9,981 nucleotides of DNA from Methylococcaceae bacterium UBA659 (GCA_002299495.1 DBNZ01000096.1:1-9981), one strand, 5' to 3'. Numbered from the stretch's first letter, positions 1 through 7,842 are shown. Numbers and translations: made by a program. Notes: generated from the sequence alone by a model not told the origin.

Positions 1-1413
1 GACCCAACGCACGGTGGACACCGGCACGGCGTCGTAGACGCATTCGACGTTGTATTCGGCTTTCAAGCGGTAGGCGGTGACGTCGAACTGCAACACGCCC
101 ACCGCGCCTAAAATCAAGTCGTTGTTTTTCAGCGGCCTGAACAACTGGGTCGCGCCTTCCTCGGTCAATTGCACTAGGCCTTTCTGCAGGGCCTTGGCGC
201 GTAGCGGGTCTTTTAGCACCACCCGGCGGAACAGCTCCGGCGCGAAGTACGGGATGCCGCCGTATTTGAGGGTTTCGCCCAGCGTGAAGGTGTCGCCGAT
301 TTGGATGGTGCCGTGGTTGTGCAGGCCGATGATGTCGCCGGGATAGGCTTCCTCGACCGCCTTGCGGCTGTCGGCCTGGAAGGTGAGCGCGTTGGCGACT
401 TGCACGGCTTTGCCGGTCCTGACATGGTGGATTTTCATGCCTTTGTCGAATTTGCCGGAACAGACGCGCAGGAAGGCGATGCGGTCGCGGTGTGCCGGGT
501 CCATGTTGGCCTGGATTTTAAAGACGAAGCCGGTGAATTTGTCTTCGTCGGGCTGGACGGCGCGCTGCACGGCCTCGCGCGGGCGCGGCGGCGGCGCGTA
601 TTCGGCGAAAGCGTCCAGTAGTTCCAAGATGCCGAAGTTGTTGATCGCGGAACCGAAGAACACCGGCGTTAAATGACCGGCCAGGTAGGCGTCAAGGTCG
701 AATTCGTGGCTGGCGCCCTTGACCAGTTCGATTTCATCGCGCAGTTCCTGGGCTTGCTCGCCCAGCAGTTCATCCAGTTTGGGATGGTCCAAGCCTTTGA
801 TGATTTCCGCCTGAGCAATTCTGCCGCCGTGTTGGGCGCTGAACAAATGGATTTCGTCCTTGTAGAGATGGTAAACGCCCTTGAAGCGTTTGCCCATGCC
901 GATCGGCCAGGTCATCGGCGCGCATTGGATTTTCAGCACGTTTTCGACCTCATCCAACAGTTCAATCGGCTCGCGGCCTTCGCGGTCTAGCTTGTTGATG
1001 AAAGTCAAGATCGGCGTGGTGCGCAAGCGGCAGACTTCCATTAGGTTGATGGTACGTTCCTCTACGCCCTTGGCCACGTCGATGACCATCAACGCCGAAT
1101 CGACGGCGGTCAGGGTGCGGTAGGTGTCCTCGGAAAAGTCTTCATGGCCGGGGGTGTCGAGCAGGTTGATGATGGCGTCGTTGTGCTCGAACTGCATCAC
1201 CGAAGTGGTCACGGAAATGCCGCGCTCTTTTTCCATTTCCATCCAATCGGAGGTGGCATGGCGGGCGGCCTTGCGGCCCTTGACGGAACCGGCCAATTGG
1301 ATGGCGCCGCCGAACAACAACAGCTTTTCGGTGAGCGTGGTTTTACCGGCGTCGGGGTGGGAGATGATGGCGAAGGTGCGGCGGCGTTTGAGTTCGGGGA
1401 GAAATTCTGACAT
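1..1413 (-). CDS. prfC: Peptide chain release factor 3 (RF3), C-terminus cut by window edge
   Basis: Translational GTPase that recycles RF1/RF2 from the ribosome after peptide release; cytoplasmic. The frame is open from ATG at 1413 to base 1, giving 471 residues. The GTPase motifs are in order: G1 HPDAGKTT (19-26), G2 RGISVT (64-69), G3 DTPGH (86-90) and G4 NKLD (140-143). RF3-typical stretches follow, such as SDWMEMEKERGISVTTSV, EDKFTGFVFKIQANMDP and, near the edge, GVLQFDV. Compared with the E. coli protein (529 aa) about 55 C-terminal residues are missing, purely because the window ends. The start matches the family (a short leader, then KRRRTFAIISHPDAGKTT), but no clear Shine-Dalgarno sequence precedes it. 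It lies 79 bp downstream of gltA on the same strand and has its own promoter-like box, so it is probably transcribed at least partly on its own. EF-G or another GTPase is excluded by the RF3-specific body. Confidence 0.97.
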   Translation of the reverse strand, partial: MSEFLPELKRRRTFAIISHPDAGKTTLTEKLLLFGGAIQLAGSVKGRKAARHATSDWMEMEKERGISVTTSVMQFEHNDAIINLLDTPGHEDFSEDTYRTLTAVDSALMVIDVAKGVEERTINLMEVCRLRTTPILTFINKLDREGREPIELLDEVENVLKIQCAPMTWPIGMGKRFKGVYHLYKDEIHLFSAQHGGRIAQAEIIKGLDHPKLDELLGEQAQELRDEIELVKGASHEFDLDAYLAGHLTPVFFGSAINNFGILELLDAFAEYAPPPRPREAVQRAVQPDEDKFTGFVFKIQANMDPAHRDRIAFLRVCSGKFDKGMKIHHVRTGKAVQVANALTFQADSRKAVEEAYPGDIIGLHNHGTIQIGDTFTLGETLKYGGIPYFAPELFRRVVLKDPLRAKALQKGLVQLTEEGATQLFRPLKNNDLILGAVGVLQFDVTAYRLKAEYNVECVYDAVPVSTVRWV

Positions 1414-1442
1414 GCAAGCTTGGGTCACTGATAAATCAGGGG

Positions 1443-1471
1443 ATTATACTTGATTATCAGTAACCGTTTAC
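1443..1471 (-). promoter_or_regulatory. Candidate sigma-70 promoter of prfC
   Basis: On the minus strand a perfect TATAAT occupies 1448-1443, about 30 bases before the prfC ATG. The -35 side is poor: GTAAAC at 17 bp spacing or TAAACG at 16 bp. Two short inverted repeats flank the predicted start of transcription (CTGAT/ATCAG around 1429-1440 and TGATTATCA around 1451-1459). No T-run terminator is seen between gltA and this box, so read-through from gltA is also possible. Confidence 0.45.
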
Positions 1472-1492
1472 CACTATAGCCCGCTGCTACGA

Positions 1493-2779
1493 TTATTTAA
1501 GCGGCACGTCACGATGGGCGGCGCCGGTGTAAAGCTGGCGCGGACGACCGATTTTTTGCTCGGGGTCGGCGATCATTTCGTCCCAATGGGCGATCCAGCC
1601 GACGGTCCGGCCCATCGCGAACATCGCGGTGAACATGTTGGTGGGTACGCCTAAGGCATGCAGGACGATGCCAGAGTAAAAATCGACGTTCGGGTAAAGT
1701 TTTTTCTCGATGAAATACTCGTCTTCCAACGCGATACGCTCCAGCTCCAACGCCAGCTTGAAAAGTTCCAGATCGTGCAGCTCCAATTCGTTCAACACTT
1801 CATGGCAAGTTTCCCGCATCAAACGGGCGCGCGGGTCGTAGTTTTTGTAAACCCGGTGGCCGAAGCCCATCAACCGGAACGGGTCGTTTTTATCTTTGGC
1901 CTTGGCCATATATTCCGGGATGCGGGAAGCATCGCCGATTTCTTCCAGCATATTCAACACCGCCTCGTTGGCGCCGCCATGCGCCTTACCCCACAAACAG
2001 GCAATGCCCGCCGTTACGCAGGCGAACGGGTTGGCACCGCTGGAACCGGCCAATCGCACGGTTGAGGTGGAGGCATTTTGCTCATGGTCGGCATGGAGTA
2101 TCAGGATTCGGTCCAATGCCCGCACCAACACAGGGTTGGGCGAAAACGGTTCACAGGGGTTCGCCAGCATCATACGCAAGAAATTTTCCACATAACTGAG
2201 GCTGTTTTGCGGATACATGAACGGCATGCCGGTGCTGTACTTGTGGCACATGGCGACTATGGTCGGTACCTTTGCCAACAGGCGGATGGCGCACAATTCG
2301 CGGACACTTTTGTCACTTATATCCAAGGCGTCATGATAAAACGCCGACAAGGCGCCCACCACCCCGACCATAATGGCCATTGGATGGGCGTCACGGCGGA
2401 AGCCTTTGAAAAAATTGTTCAACTGGTCATGCACCATGGTGTGCATGGTGATGTTGTAAGTGAAGGTCTGCAATTCGTTTGGGGTTGGCAGTTCTCCTTT
2501 CAGAAGCAGATAACAGACCTCCAGGAACGAGCAATGCTCCGCCAGTTGTTCGATGGGGTAGCCACGGTACAGCAACACGCCTTGCTCGCCATCGATGTAG
2601 GTGATACTAGACCTGCAACTGGCCGTGGAAGTGAAGCCCGGATCGAAAGTGAACATTCCCGTGTCTCTGTAAAGGGTTTGGACATCAATGACGTCAGGCC
2701 CTACAGTTCCCGATAAGCGGGGCAGCTCAGCTAAGGGCCGGGCTTGCTCATTTAAGGTGACGCTTCTTAGGTTAGTCAT
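1493..2779 (-). CDS. gltA: Citrate synthase, type II (NADH-sensitive hexameric type likely)
   Basis: Condenses acetyl-CoA and oxaloacetate to citrate, the entry step of the TCA cycle; cytoplasmic. The 428-residue length is normal for the family. The catalytic triad is visible: His267 in KAHGGANEA, His308 in GFGHRVYKNYDPRA and Asp366 in NVDFYSGI, equivalent to E. coli His264, His305 and Asp362. Cys209 in NPCEPF corresponds to E. coli Cys206 near the allosteric NADH site, which suggests the regulated Gram-negative hexamer form; this is inference from family knowledge. The region around ILHADHEQNASTSTVR is nearly invariant. The ATG at 2779 is preceded by AGAGGG about 5-6 bases upstream, a usable ribosome binding site. 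It begins 53 bp after the eda stop on the same strand, so it probably belongs to the ED transcript. A 2-methylcitrate synthase is less likely given the length and the NPCEP segment. Confidence 0.97.
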   Translation of the reverse strand: MTNLRSVTLNEQARPLAELPRLSGTVGPDVIDVQTLYRDTGMFTFDPGFTSTASCRSSITYIDGEQGVLLYRGYPIEQLAEHCSFLEVCYLLLKGELPTPNELQTFTYNITMHTMVHDQLNNFFKGFRRDAHPMAIMVGVVGALSAFYHDALDISDKSVRELCAIRLLAKVPTIVAMCHKYSTGMPFMYPQNSLSYVENFLRMMLANPCEPFSPNPVLVRALDRILILHADHEQNASTSTVRLAGSSGANPFACVTAGIACLWGKAHGGANEAVLNMLEEIGDASRIPEYMAKAKDKNDPFRLMGFGHRVYKNYDPRARLMRETCHEVLNELELHDLELFKLALELERIALEDEYFIEKKLYPNVDFYSGIVLHALGVPTNMFTAMFAMGRTVGWIAHWDEMIADPEQKIGRPRQLYTGAAHRDVPLK

Positions 2780-2832
2780 GGTTTTCCCTCTGAAAATGAA
2801 CGGTTAAGTTAAGCTCAGGCATCATACGGTAG

Positions 2833-3480
2833 TCATTTGGCCGCATCGTAAATGGCTTTTTGTGCCAGCCAGGTGATTTTAGTCCAATCTTTGGCTTTGA
2901 CGGCATCGCCGGGCGCCAACCAAGAGCCGCCGACGCAGGCCACATTAGGCAGGCCGAGATAAGCTAAGTAGTTGCTTGGGGAAATGCCGCCCGTCGGGCA
3001 AAAGGTGGCCTGCGGAAACGGGCCGGCGATGGCGTTTAACATGGGGATGCCACCTGCGGCCTCTGCCGGGAAGAATTTGAAACAGTCCAGGCCATATTCC
3101 ATGCCTAGCATCAATTCCGACAATGTGGCGATGCCAGGGATTAATGCGATAGTGCCTGCATGAGTGGCTTGCAGCAAGGATTCGGTGATCCCGGGGCTGA
3201 TCGCAAACACCGCCCCGGCCGCTGCGGCGGCCTTAAGCTGTTCGGGGCTGGCGATGGTGCCGACGCCGACGATGGCATCCTTGACATTTTCGCTGATGGC
3301 TTTGATCGCCGCTAGTGCCACCGGTGTACGCAAGGTAATTTCCAAGACTTTGATGCCGCCTGCAACCAGGGCTTGGGCCAGCGGTACGGCATCGTCGAGA
3401 TTTTGGATGACCATTACCGGCATCACGGGTCCTGCGGTCAGCACGTCTTTGGGTTGGATTATCCAGTTGTTTCGGGTCAT
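2833..3480 (-). CDS. eda: KDPG/KHG aldolase (2-dehydro-3-deoxy-phosphogluconate aldolase)
   Basis: Class I aldolase that splits 2-keto-3-deoxy-6-phosphogluconate into pyruvate and glyceraldehyde-3-phosphate, the last step of the ED pathway. The protein has 215 residues, the usual size of this TIM-barrel trimer. The Schiff-base lysine is Lys135 in DCFKFFPAEAAGG (E. coli Lys133). The catalytic Glu47 and phosphate/substrate-side Arg51 lie in LEITLRT, with GVGTI at 72-76 and the phosphate-binding PTGGIS loop further on. The ATG at 3480 gives the expected N-terminus, with only a weak GGA upstream. It follows edd after 112 bp that contain a REP-like hairpin and precedes gltA by 53 bp, so edd, eda and gltA are likely cotranscribed. 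The enzyme may also act on 4-hydroxy-2-oxoglutarate, as E. coli Eda does. Confidence 0.96.
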   Translation of the reverse strand: MTRNNWIIQPKDVLTAGPVMPVMVIQNLDDAVPLAQALVAGGIKVLEITLRTPVALAAIKAISENVKDAIVGVGTIASPEQLKAAAAAGAVFAISPGITESLLQATHAGTIALIPGIATLSELMLGMEYGLDCFKFFPAEAAGGIPMLNAIAGPFPQATFCPTGGISPSNYLAYLGLPNVACVGGSWLAPGDAVKAKDWTKITWLAQKAIYDAAK

Positions 3481-3498
3481 TTTTAGCTATCCAGTAGG

Positions 3499-3523
3499 TT
3501 GGGGTGAGTAAAGCGAACCCCAA
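3499..3523. repeat. REP-like palindrome between edd and eda
   Basis: Perfect 7-bp inverted arms, TTGGGGT (3499-3505) and ACCCCAA (3517-3523), enclose GAGTAAAGCGA. The unit including the preceding GTAGG resembles the dispersed GTAGGTTGGG(G)TGAG-nAAGCGAACCC(C)AA repeats common in many bacterial genomes. On the plus strand the hairpin is followed by TATTTTTAG, but no plus-strand gene is upstream. On the minus strand it lies in the 112-bp edd-eda gap, where it could stabilise mRNA ends or dampen read-through. Copy number in this genome cannot be seen here. Confidence 0.6.
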
Positions 3524-3592
3524 TATTTTTAGTTTCAGTTTGTTGATGTTCGCATAACGCCACTCTTTACATCTGCTTGGGCGCCACCTAAA

Positions 3593-5413
3593 TTAGTCGC
3601 AGACAAATAAATTCGAGGCCCCCGTTTCAGCGGATGAGGCGTTCAAGCGGAACCGTCCAAACATTTCCCGGCCTACGCCGTAATGGTGGTTGCCGGCCCT
3701 GTTAGGAACGACCTCGCGGGCGTTAAACTCGGCCTCGTCCACCAACACATTGACATCGCCGGTCTGCAAGTTCATCGAGATGATGTCGCCGTCGCGCACT
3801 TTCGCCAACGGCCCGCCGGCTTCGCATTCTGGTGTTATGTGGATGGCGGAGGGCACTTTGCCGGAGGCGCCGGACATACGGCCATCGGTCACCAAGGCGA
3901 CTTTAAAGCCTTTGTCCTGCAACACGCCCAACGGCGGGGTCAGTTTGTGCAATTCCGGCATGCCGTTGGCGCACGGGCCTTGGAAGCGGATCACGGCGAC
4001 AAAATCTTTCTCCAATTCGCCGCGTTGGAAGGCGGCCAGAAAATCGGTCTGGTCGTCGAACACCACGGCGGGGGCCTCCACGATTTGATGGTCGGGTGAC
4101 ACCGCCGATAACTTGGAGACGCCGCGCCCTAGGTTGCCTTTCATGACATGCAGGCCGCCGCTGCTGGCAAACGGCTGAGTGACCGAACTTAACACGTCCG
4201 GGTCTAGTGAGGCTTCGGGAACCGGCTCCCAAACCAGTCTGCCGTCGATGAGCTTGGGTTCTTGACGGTAGTTATTCATGCCCCTTTCGTCGGCGACGGT
4301 GATGATGTCTTCATGCAGCAAGCCGTTACGGAGCAATTCGGCGATTAAAACGCCCATGCCGCCGGCAGCTTGGAAGTGGTTCACGTCGGCCGGGCCGTTC
4401 GGATAAATTTTCGCGATCAATGGCACCACGCGGGACAGACGGTCAAAATCGTCCCAGTTCAATTCAATGCCGGCGGCCCGGGCAATGGCGATCAAATGCA
4501 TGGTGTGGTTGGTCGAGCCGCCGGTGGCCAGTAAGCCGATGACGGCGTTGACGATGGCTTTTTCCGACACCATGTGCGCGATAGGCCGCCAATCATCGCC
4601 CATTCCGGTAAATTTAAGCACTTGCCGCGCCGCAGCTTGGGTCAATTCGTCCCGAAGCGCCGTGTACGGGTTGATAAAGGAACTGCCAGGAAGATGCAAG
4701 CCCATGATTTCCATTAGCATTTGGTTGCTATTGGCAGTGCCGTAGAAGGTGCAGGTGCCGGGGCTGTGGTAAGAGGCCATTTCCGCCTCCAGCAATTCCT
4801 TACGGCCAATTTTGCCGATGGCGTAGGCTTGGCGGGCACGGGATTTTTCTTTATTGCTCAAACCGCTAGGCATGGGCCCTGCGGGTACGAACACGGCGGG
4901 CAAATGGCCGAAGCTTAACGCGCCGATCAACAAGCCAGGCACAATTTTGTCGCAAACGCCCAAATACAGTGCGCCATCGAACATGTCATGACTCATGCCT
5001 ATGGCGGTGGCCATCGCGATTATGTCGCGGCTGAATAACGACAGCTCCATGCCGGCTTGGCCTTGGGTGATGCCGTCACACATCGCCGGTACACCGCCGG
5101 CGACTTGCGCTACCCCGCCGGCTTTACGGATGGCGGCTTTAATCAGCTCGGGTGTGTCTTTGTAAGGTTGGTGCGCCGACAACATGTCGTTGTACGCGGT
5201 GATGATAGCAATGTTGGGCTTGGTTTCGCCGACCAAATCGGCTTTTTCAGCGGCGCTGCAAGCGGCAAAGCCATGCGCTAGGTTGCCACAACCCATGCCG
5301 ACGCGGGTCGGTTTGTCTTTCCTCATACCGTCGATGTACTTGATATAAGCCGAACGGCTAGGTCGGCTGCGTTCGGTGATTGCTTCGGTCACTTGTGCGA
5401 TGATGGGATGCAT
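3593..5413 (-). CDS. edd: Phosphogluconate dehydratase (6-phosphogluconate dehydratase)
   Basis: Iron-sulfur dehydratase of the IlvD/Edd family that converts 6-phosphogluconate to KDPG, the first reaction specific to the ED pathway. The chosen ATG at 5413 gives 606 residues beginning MHPIIAQVTEAITERSR, matching the E. coli protein (603 aa), and is preceded by AGGA six bases upstream. A longer frame from 5461 would overlap the upstream gene and add 16 unrelated residues. The likely cluster ligands are visible: Cys112 in PAMCDGITQGQ, Cys154 in GVCDKIVPG and Cys221 in GTCTFYGTANSNQ; Cys154 and Cys221 match cysteines known to matter in Zymomonas Edd. The C-terminal half has TDGRMSGASGKVPSAIH, typical of the family. 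It starts 38 bases after the Uma2 gene and is followed by eda. Dihydroxyacid dehydratase (IlvD) is less likely because of the length and the CGNLAHGFAAC start. Confidence 0.97.
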   Translation of the reverse strand: MHPIIAQVTEAITERSRPSRSAYIKYIDGMRKDKPTRVGMGCGNLAHGFAACSAAEKADLVGETKPNIAIITAYNDMLSAHQPYKDTPELIKAAIRKAGGVAQVAGGVPAMCDGITQGQAGMELSLFSRDIIAMATAIGMSHDMFDGALYLGVCDKIVPGLLIGALSFGHLPAVFVPAGPMPSGLSNKEKSRARQAYAIGKIGRKELLEAEMASYHSPGTCTFYGTANSNQMLMEIMGLHLPGSSFINPYTALRDELTQAAARQVLKFTGMGDDWRPIAHMVSEKAIVNAVIGLLATGGSTNHTMHLIAIARAAGIELNWDDFDRLSRVVPLIAKIYPNGPADVNHFQAAGGMGVLIAELLRNGLLHEDIITVADERGMNNYRQEPKLIDGRLVWEPVPEASLDPDVLSSVTQPFASSGGLHVMKGNLGRGVSKLSAVSPDHQIVEAPAVVFDDQTDFLAAFQRGELEKDFVAVIRFQGPCANGMPELHKLTPPLGVLQDKGFKVALVTDGRMSGASGKVPSAIHITPECEAGGPLAKVRDGDIISMNLQTGDVNVLVDEAEFNAREVVPNRAGNHHYGVGREMFGRFRLNASSAETGASNLFVCD

Positions 5414-5451
5414 GGGCTGTCCTGTGGTCGGTTTATAGTTGGAATGTGTGC

Positions 5452-6063
5452 TTAGTCCCACGGCGAGGCAAACACCTCGTTGACATCGATGGCTAAACCG
5501 GGGAACAAATGGGCTGTGGCGACATCGCCAGGGGCGTACAAAGCATGCAGTTGGTAGCGCCCGCCCGCGTCCAAGACAAATTGCTCGATGGCGGGGTTGT
5601 CCGGGAACACTAGCCAGTATTCGGTGACGCCGGTTTCCTCGTAGAGGGCGAATTTGGTGCGTAATTCGTGGCGGGTGTTGCTCTTTGATAAGATTTCAAT
5701 CACCCAATCGGGGGCGCCGTTGCAGCCTTGCTCGTCGAGCAGTTCGGGGTTGCAGATGACGCACAAATCGGGCTGTACCACGGTGTGGATGTCGGCGCTG
5801 GCGAGCAGGGATTTTTTGCGGTCGTACAAACGCACGTCAAACGGGGCGGCAAAGACCCGGCACGGCTTGTTGAGAAAAAAAACCGACAAATAGCGGCTTA
5901 AGTCCATCGATATGCTTTGGTGCCTGACATTCGGCGCCGGTGCCATCCGCATAATCTTGCCCTTGATCAGTTCGATAGCTTCGTCCAACTGCCAATCCCG
6001 ATAATCGGCATAGCTGTACACTTGGTTCATATCCAATTGCGAAAGCGCGGTAATCTTAGCCAT
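5452..6063 (-). CDS. Uma2 family (DUF820) putative restriction-endonuclease-fold protein
   Basis: A 203-residue member of the Uma2 family, which has a PD-(D/E)XK nuclease-like fold; the biological role is unknown. Family signs: AIELIKGKIMRMAPAPNVRHQ (Glu31 region), VVQPDLCVIC with Asp99, GAPDWVIEILSKSN with Glu123, then RTKFALYEETGVTEYWLVFPD. Asp99, Glu123 and a following Lys are the plausible metal/catalytic set. No signal peptide or membrane segment is seen. The ATG at 6063 follows an AAGG sequence and lies 17 bases after the zwf stop; a longer frame from 6210 would run into zwf and is unlikely. The gene is tightly packed between zwf and edd and is therefore cotranscribed with sugar-catabolism genes, an unexpected place for it. 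It could be a recent insertion that uses the operon for expression. Function in carbon metabolism is not supported by the sequence. Confidence 0.85.
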   Translation of the reverse strand: MAKITALSQLDMNQVYSYADYRDWQLDEAIELIKGKIMRMAPAPNVRHQSISMDLSRYLSVFFLNKPCRVFAAPFDVRLYDRKKSLLASADIHTVVQPDLCVICNPELLDEQGCNGAPDWVIEILSKSNTRHELRTKFALYEETGVTEYWLVFPDNPAIEQFVLDAGGRYQLHALYAPGDVATAHLFPGLAIDVNEVFASPWD

Positions 6064-6080
6064 AAGCCCTTCTGAAACGG

Positions 6081-7553
6081 TTATTCTTCCCAAGCCCTGC
6101 CGTCGCGGGCCATTAAGGCCACCGCGGCTACCGGACCCCAGCTTCCCGCCGCATAAGGCCGCGGTCTGGCATTTAGATGCCGCCAGGCATCTTGGATGGA
6201 ATCTACCCACACCCAGGCTTGCTCGATTTCTTCACGGCTTAAAAACAAGGTGGGATTACCCCGCATGGCTTCCAAAACCAGCTTTTCATAACCGCCAAAT
6301 ACCCGGCTTTTCTTGAATTGCTCGGAGAAGCTCAAATCCAGCTTGGTTTTCTGTAATTTAATGTACTCATCTTCGATGCCGGCGATTTTGTTCAACATTT
6401 CTATTTCCACGCCTTCATTGGGTTGTAGATGAATGATCAATTTGTTGGGCGGTAACTCACGGAAGCTTTCGGTAAAGATGTTATGCGGCAGTTGTTTGAA
6501 ATAGACCACGATCTCGGTGCGCTTACTCTGCAAGCGTTTGCCTGAGCGCAGGTAAAACGGCACGCCCGCCCAGCGCCAATTGTCAATATCGACTCGTATG
6601 GCGACAAAGCTTTCGGTGGTGCTTTCGGTGTCGGCGCCTGCTTCTTCCAGATAACCGGGTACGGCCTGGCCTTTTATGTAACCGCAGGTGTATTGTCCAC
6701 GGACGGTTTTTTCCTCTACGTTGCGCTTGGTGATGGGGCGCAAAGCTTTCAGCACCTTGATTTTTTCGCTGTGGATGCTGGCCGCCTCCAAATCGGCGGG
6801 CGGCTCCATCGCGATGAAAGTCAAAATCTGCAACAAGTGGTTTTGCAGCATGTCGCGCAATTGGCCGGTCTTGTCGAAATATTCCCAGCGACCTTCGATG
6901 CCGACTTCTTCCGCCACGGTGATCTGGATGTGGTCGATGGTGTTGTGGTTCCAGTTAGTGGTGAAAATGGAATTGGCAAAGCGCAGCGCCAACAAATTAA
7001 GCACCGTTTCTTTGCCCAGGTAATGGTCTATGCGGAACACTTGCCGTTCAGCGAAAACCCTGGACACCTCGTCATGGATTTCCCGCGAAGATTTAAGGTC
7101 ATGGCCTATGGGTTTTTCCATCACCATCCGGGATTCAGCGGTTAATACGCCCGATTGCGCCAAACCTTGGCAAATGCTTTTGAATAAAAATGGGCTGACC
7201 GCAAAATAGTTGACCATGACCCGATGGCTTGAATCCAATACCGATTTAAGCCGCTGATATTGATCTATTTGCAGCAAGTCGATCTGTAGATATATCAACC
7301 GGTTTGAAAAACGTTGCCAAACCGCATCGACTAAAGGGTCTGTCAAAAACGATTGCAAGCTTTTATGGGCAATGGCCACATACTCTTCGTTGCTATGGGC
7401 ATGGCGGTCAACGCCGATGATCCGGGTATCCGGCTCCAACAAATCGGCTTTTTCTAACCGGTATAAAGATACCAACAATTTTCGTCTGGATAGGTCGCCT
7501 AAGGCGCCATAAATGACCAAGTCGCAAGGCTTGAATGTCTTATCGTGTTTCAT
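6081..7553 (-). CDS. zwf: Glucose-6-phosphate 1-dehydrogenase
   Basis: Oxidises glucose-6-phosphate to 6-phosphogluconolactone with NADP+ (or NAD+), feeding the ED and pentose phosphate routes. The protein has 490 residues from ATG 7553 (E. coli 491). The N-terminal dinucleotide-binding motif GALGDLSRRKL spans 16-26. The substrate/active-site signature FRIDHYLGKETV holds catalytic His177, and the second histidine His239 lies in MLQNHLLQ. The core EEVGIEGRW, VDIDNWRWAGVPFYLRSGKRL and the end PYAAGSWGPVAAVALMARDGRAWEE are all as expected. A TTG at 7568 would add five residues (MAKPI); neither start has a good ribosome binding site, and ATG 7553 was chosen for its fit to the family length. It is the first gene of the minus-strand cluster. 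The leader upstream contains a terminator-like hairpin (7681-7699). Cofactor preference cannot be read with confidence. Confidence 0.97.
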   Translation of the reverse strand: MKHDKTFKPCDLVIYGALGDLSRRKLLVSLYRLEKADLLEPDTRIIGVDRHAHSNEEYVAIAHKSLQSFLTDPLVDAVWQRFSNRLIYLQIDLLQIDQYQRLKSVLDSSHRVMVNYFAVSPFLFKSICQGLAQSGVLTAESRMVMEKPIGHDLKSSREIHDEVSRVFAERQVFRIDHYLGKETVLNLLALRFANSIFTTNWNHNTIDHIQITVAEEVGIEGRWEYFDKTGQLRDMLQNHLLQILTFIAMEPPADLEAASIHSEKIKVLKALRPITKRNVEEKTVRGQYTCGYIKGQAVPGYLEEAGADTESTTESFVAIRVDIDNWRWAGVPFYLRSGKRLQSKRTEIVVYFKQLPHNIFTESFRELPPNKLIIHLQPNEGVEIEMLNKIAGIEDEYIKLQKTKLDLSFSEQFKKSRVFGGYEKLVLEAMRGNPTLFLSREEIEQAWVWVDSIQDAWRHLNARPRPYAAGSWGPVAAVALMARDGRAWEE

Positions 7554-7675
7554 TATGGGTTTCGCCAAGTTGAATCAGGCCTAATTGGAAGGGTGAGCAA
7601 TTAACATGCCGCCAAATCGAGACGCGATTATCTCAAAAATCACCACAACATGCTTGCTTGATTGCGACCCACAGT

Positions 7676-7699
7676 GCCCTAAAAAAGGGCGGAACGCCC
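7676..7699 (-). terminator. Terminator-like hairpin in the zwf leader, with overlapping alternative hairpin
   Basis: On the minus strand GGGCG (7699-7695), a TTC loop and CGCCC (7691-7687) are followed directly by six T (7686-7681), the form of an intrinsic terminator. Directly after the T-run comes AGGGC (7680-7676), which can pair with the GCCCT formed by the 3' arm of the first hairpin and the first T. The two stems therefore exclude each other. The site is about 130 bases before the zwf ATG, and no minus-strand gene lies within the preceding 1.7 kb, so it most likely sits in the zwf 5' leader and could attenuate it. The stem is only 5 bp, so strength is uncertain. No clear zwf promoter was found in 7554-7842. 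Confidence 0.5.
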
Positions 7700-7771
7700 A
7701 ACCGCACGAATACAATGCAAATAAAATCTCTGTAAGGCAACCTAAGAGGTAATTTTTTTTCCACGATGGTA

Positions 7772-7800
7772 TTGACAAGCATTAACAGGTTTCATATAGT
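7772..7800 (+). promoter_or_regulatory. Strong sigma-70 promoter of the thioredoxin-like gene group
   Basis: Perfect -35 TTGACA (7772-7777), 17-bp spacer, then TATAGT (7795-7800), one mismatch from the consensus -10. Transcription is expected to begin near 7807, leaving a leader of about 36 bases before the ATG at 7843. This is the best promoter in the window and suggests the small genes that follow are well expressed under housekeeping control. Confidence 0.8.
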
Positions 7801-7842
7801 TTCGACTCGAAACAACAAAACACTGAACTCAGGAGATAAACC

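Noticed and set aside
1658..2716. Long plus-strand open frames antisense to citrate synthase
   Set aside because: They mirror the codon structure of gltA, whose catalytic residues are all in place on the minus strand; no ribosome binding sites.
5414..5461. Longer edd start at 5461
   Set aside because: It overlaps the end of the Uma2 gene and adds residues without family similarity, whereas ATG 5413 has AGGA at good spacing and matches the family N-terminus.
6064..6210. Longer Uma2 start at 6210
   Set aside because: It would lie inside the zwf coding region; the ATG at 6063 has an AAGG ribosome binding site and starts just before the conserved domain.
7581..7778. 65-codon minus-strand open frame upstream of zwf (TTG start), a possible leader peptide
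   Set aside because: No ribosome binding site, a TTG start inside the -35 box of the opposite promoter, and it reads through the terminator-like hairpin; the peptide shows no residue bias typical of attenuation leaders.
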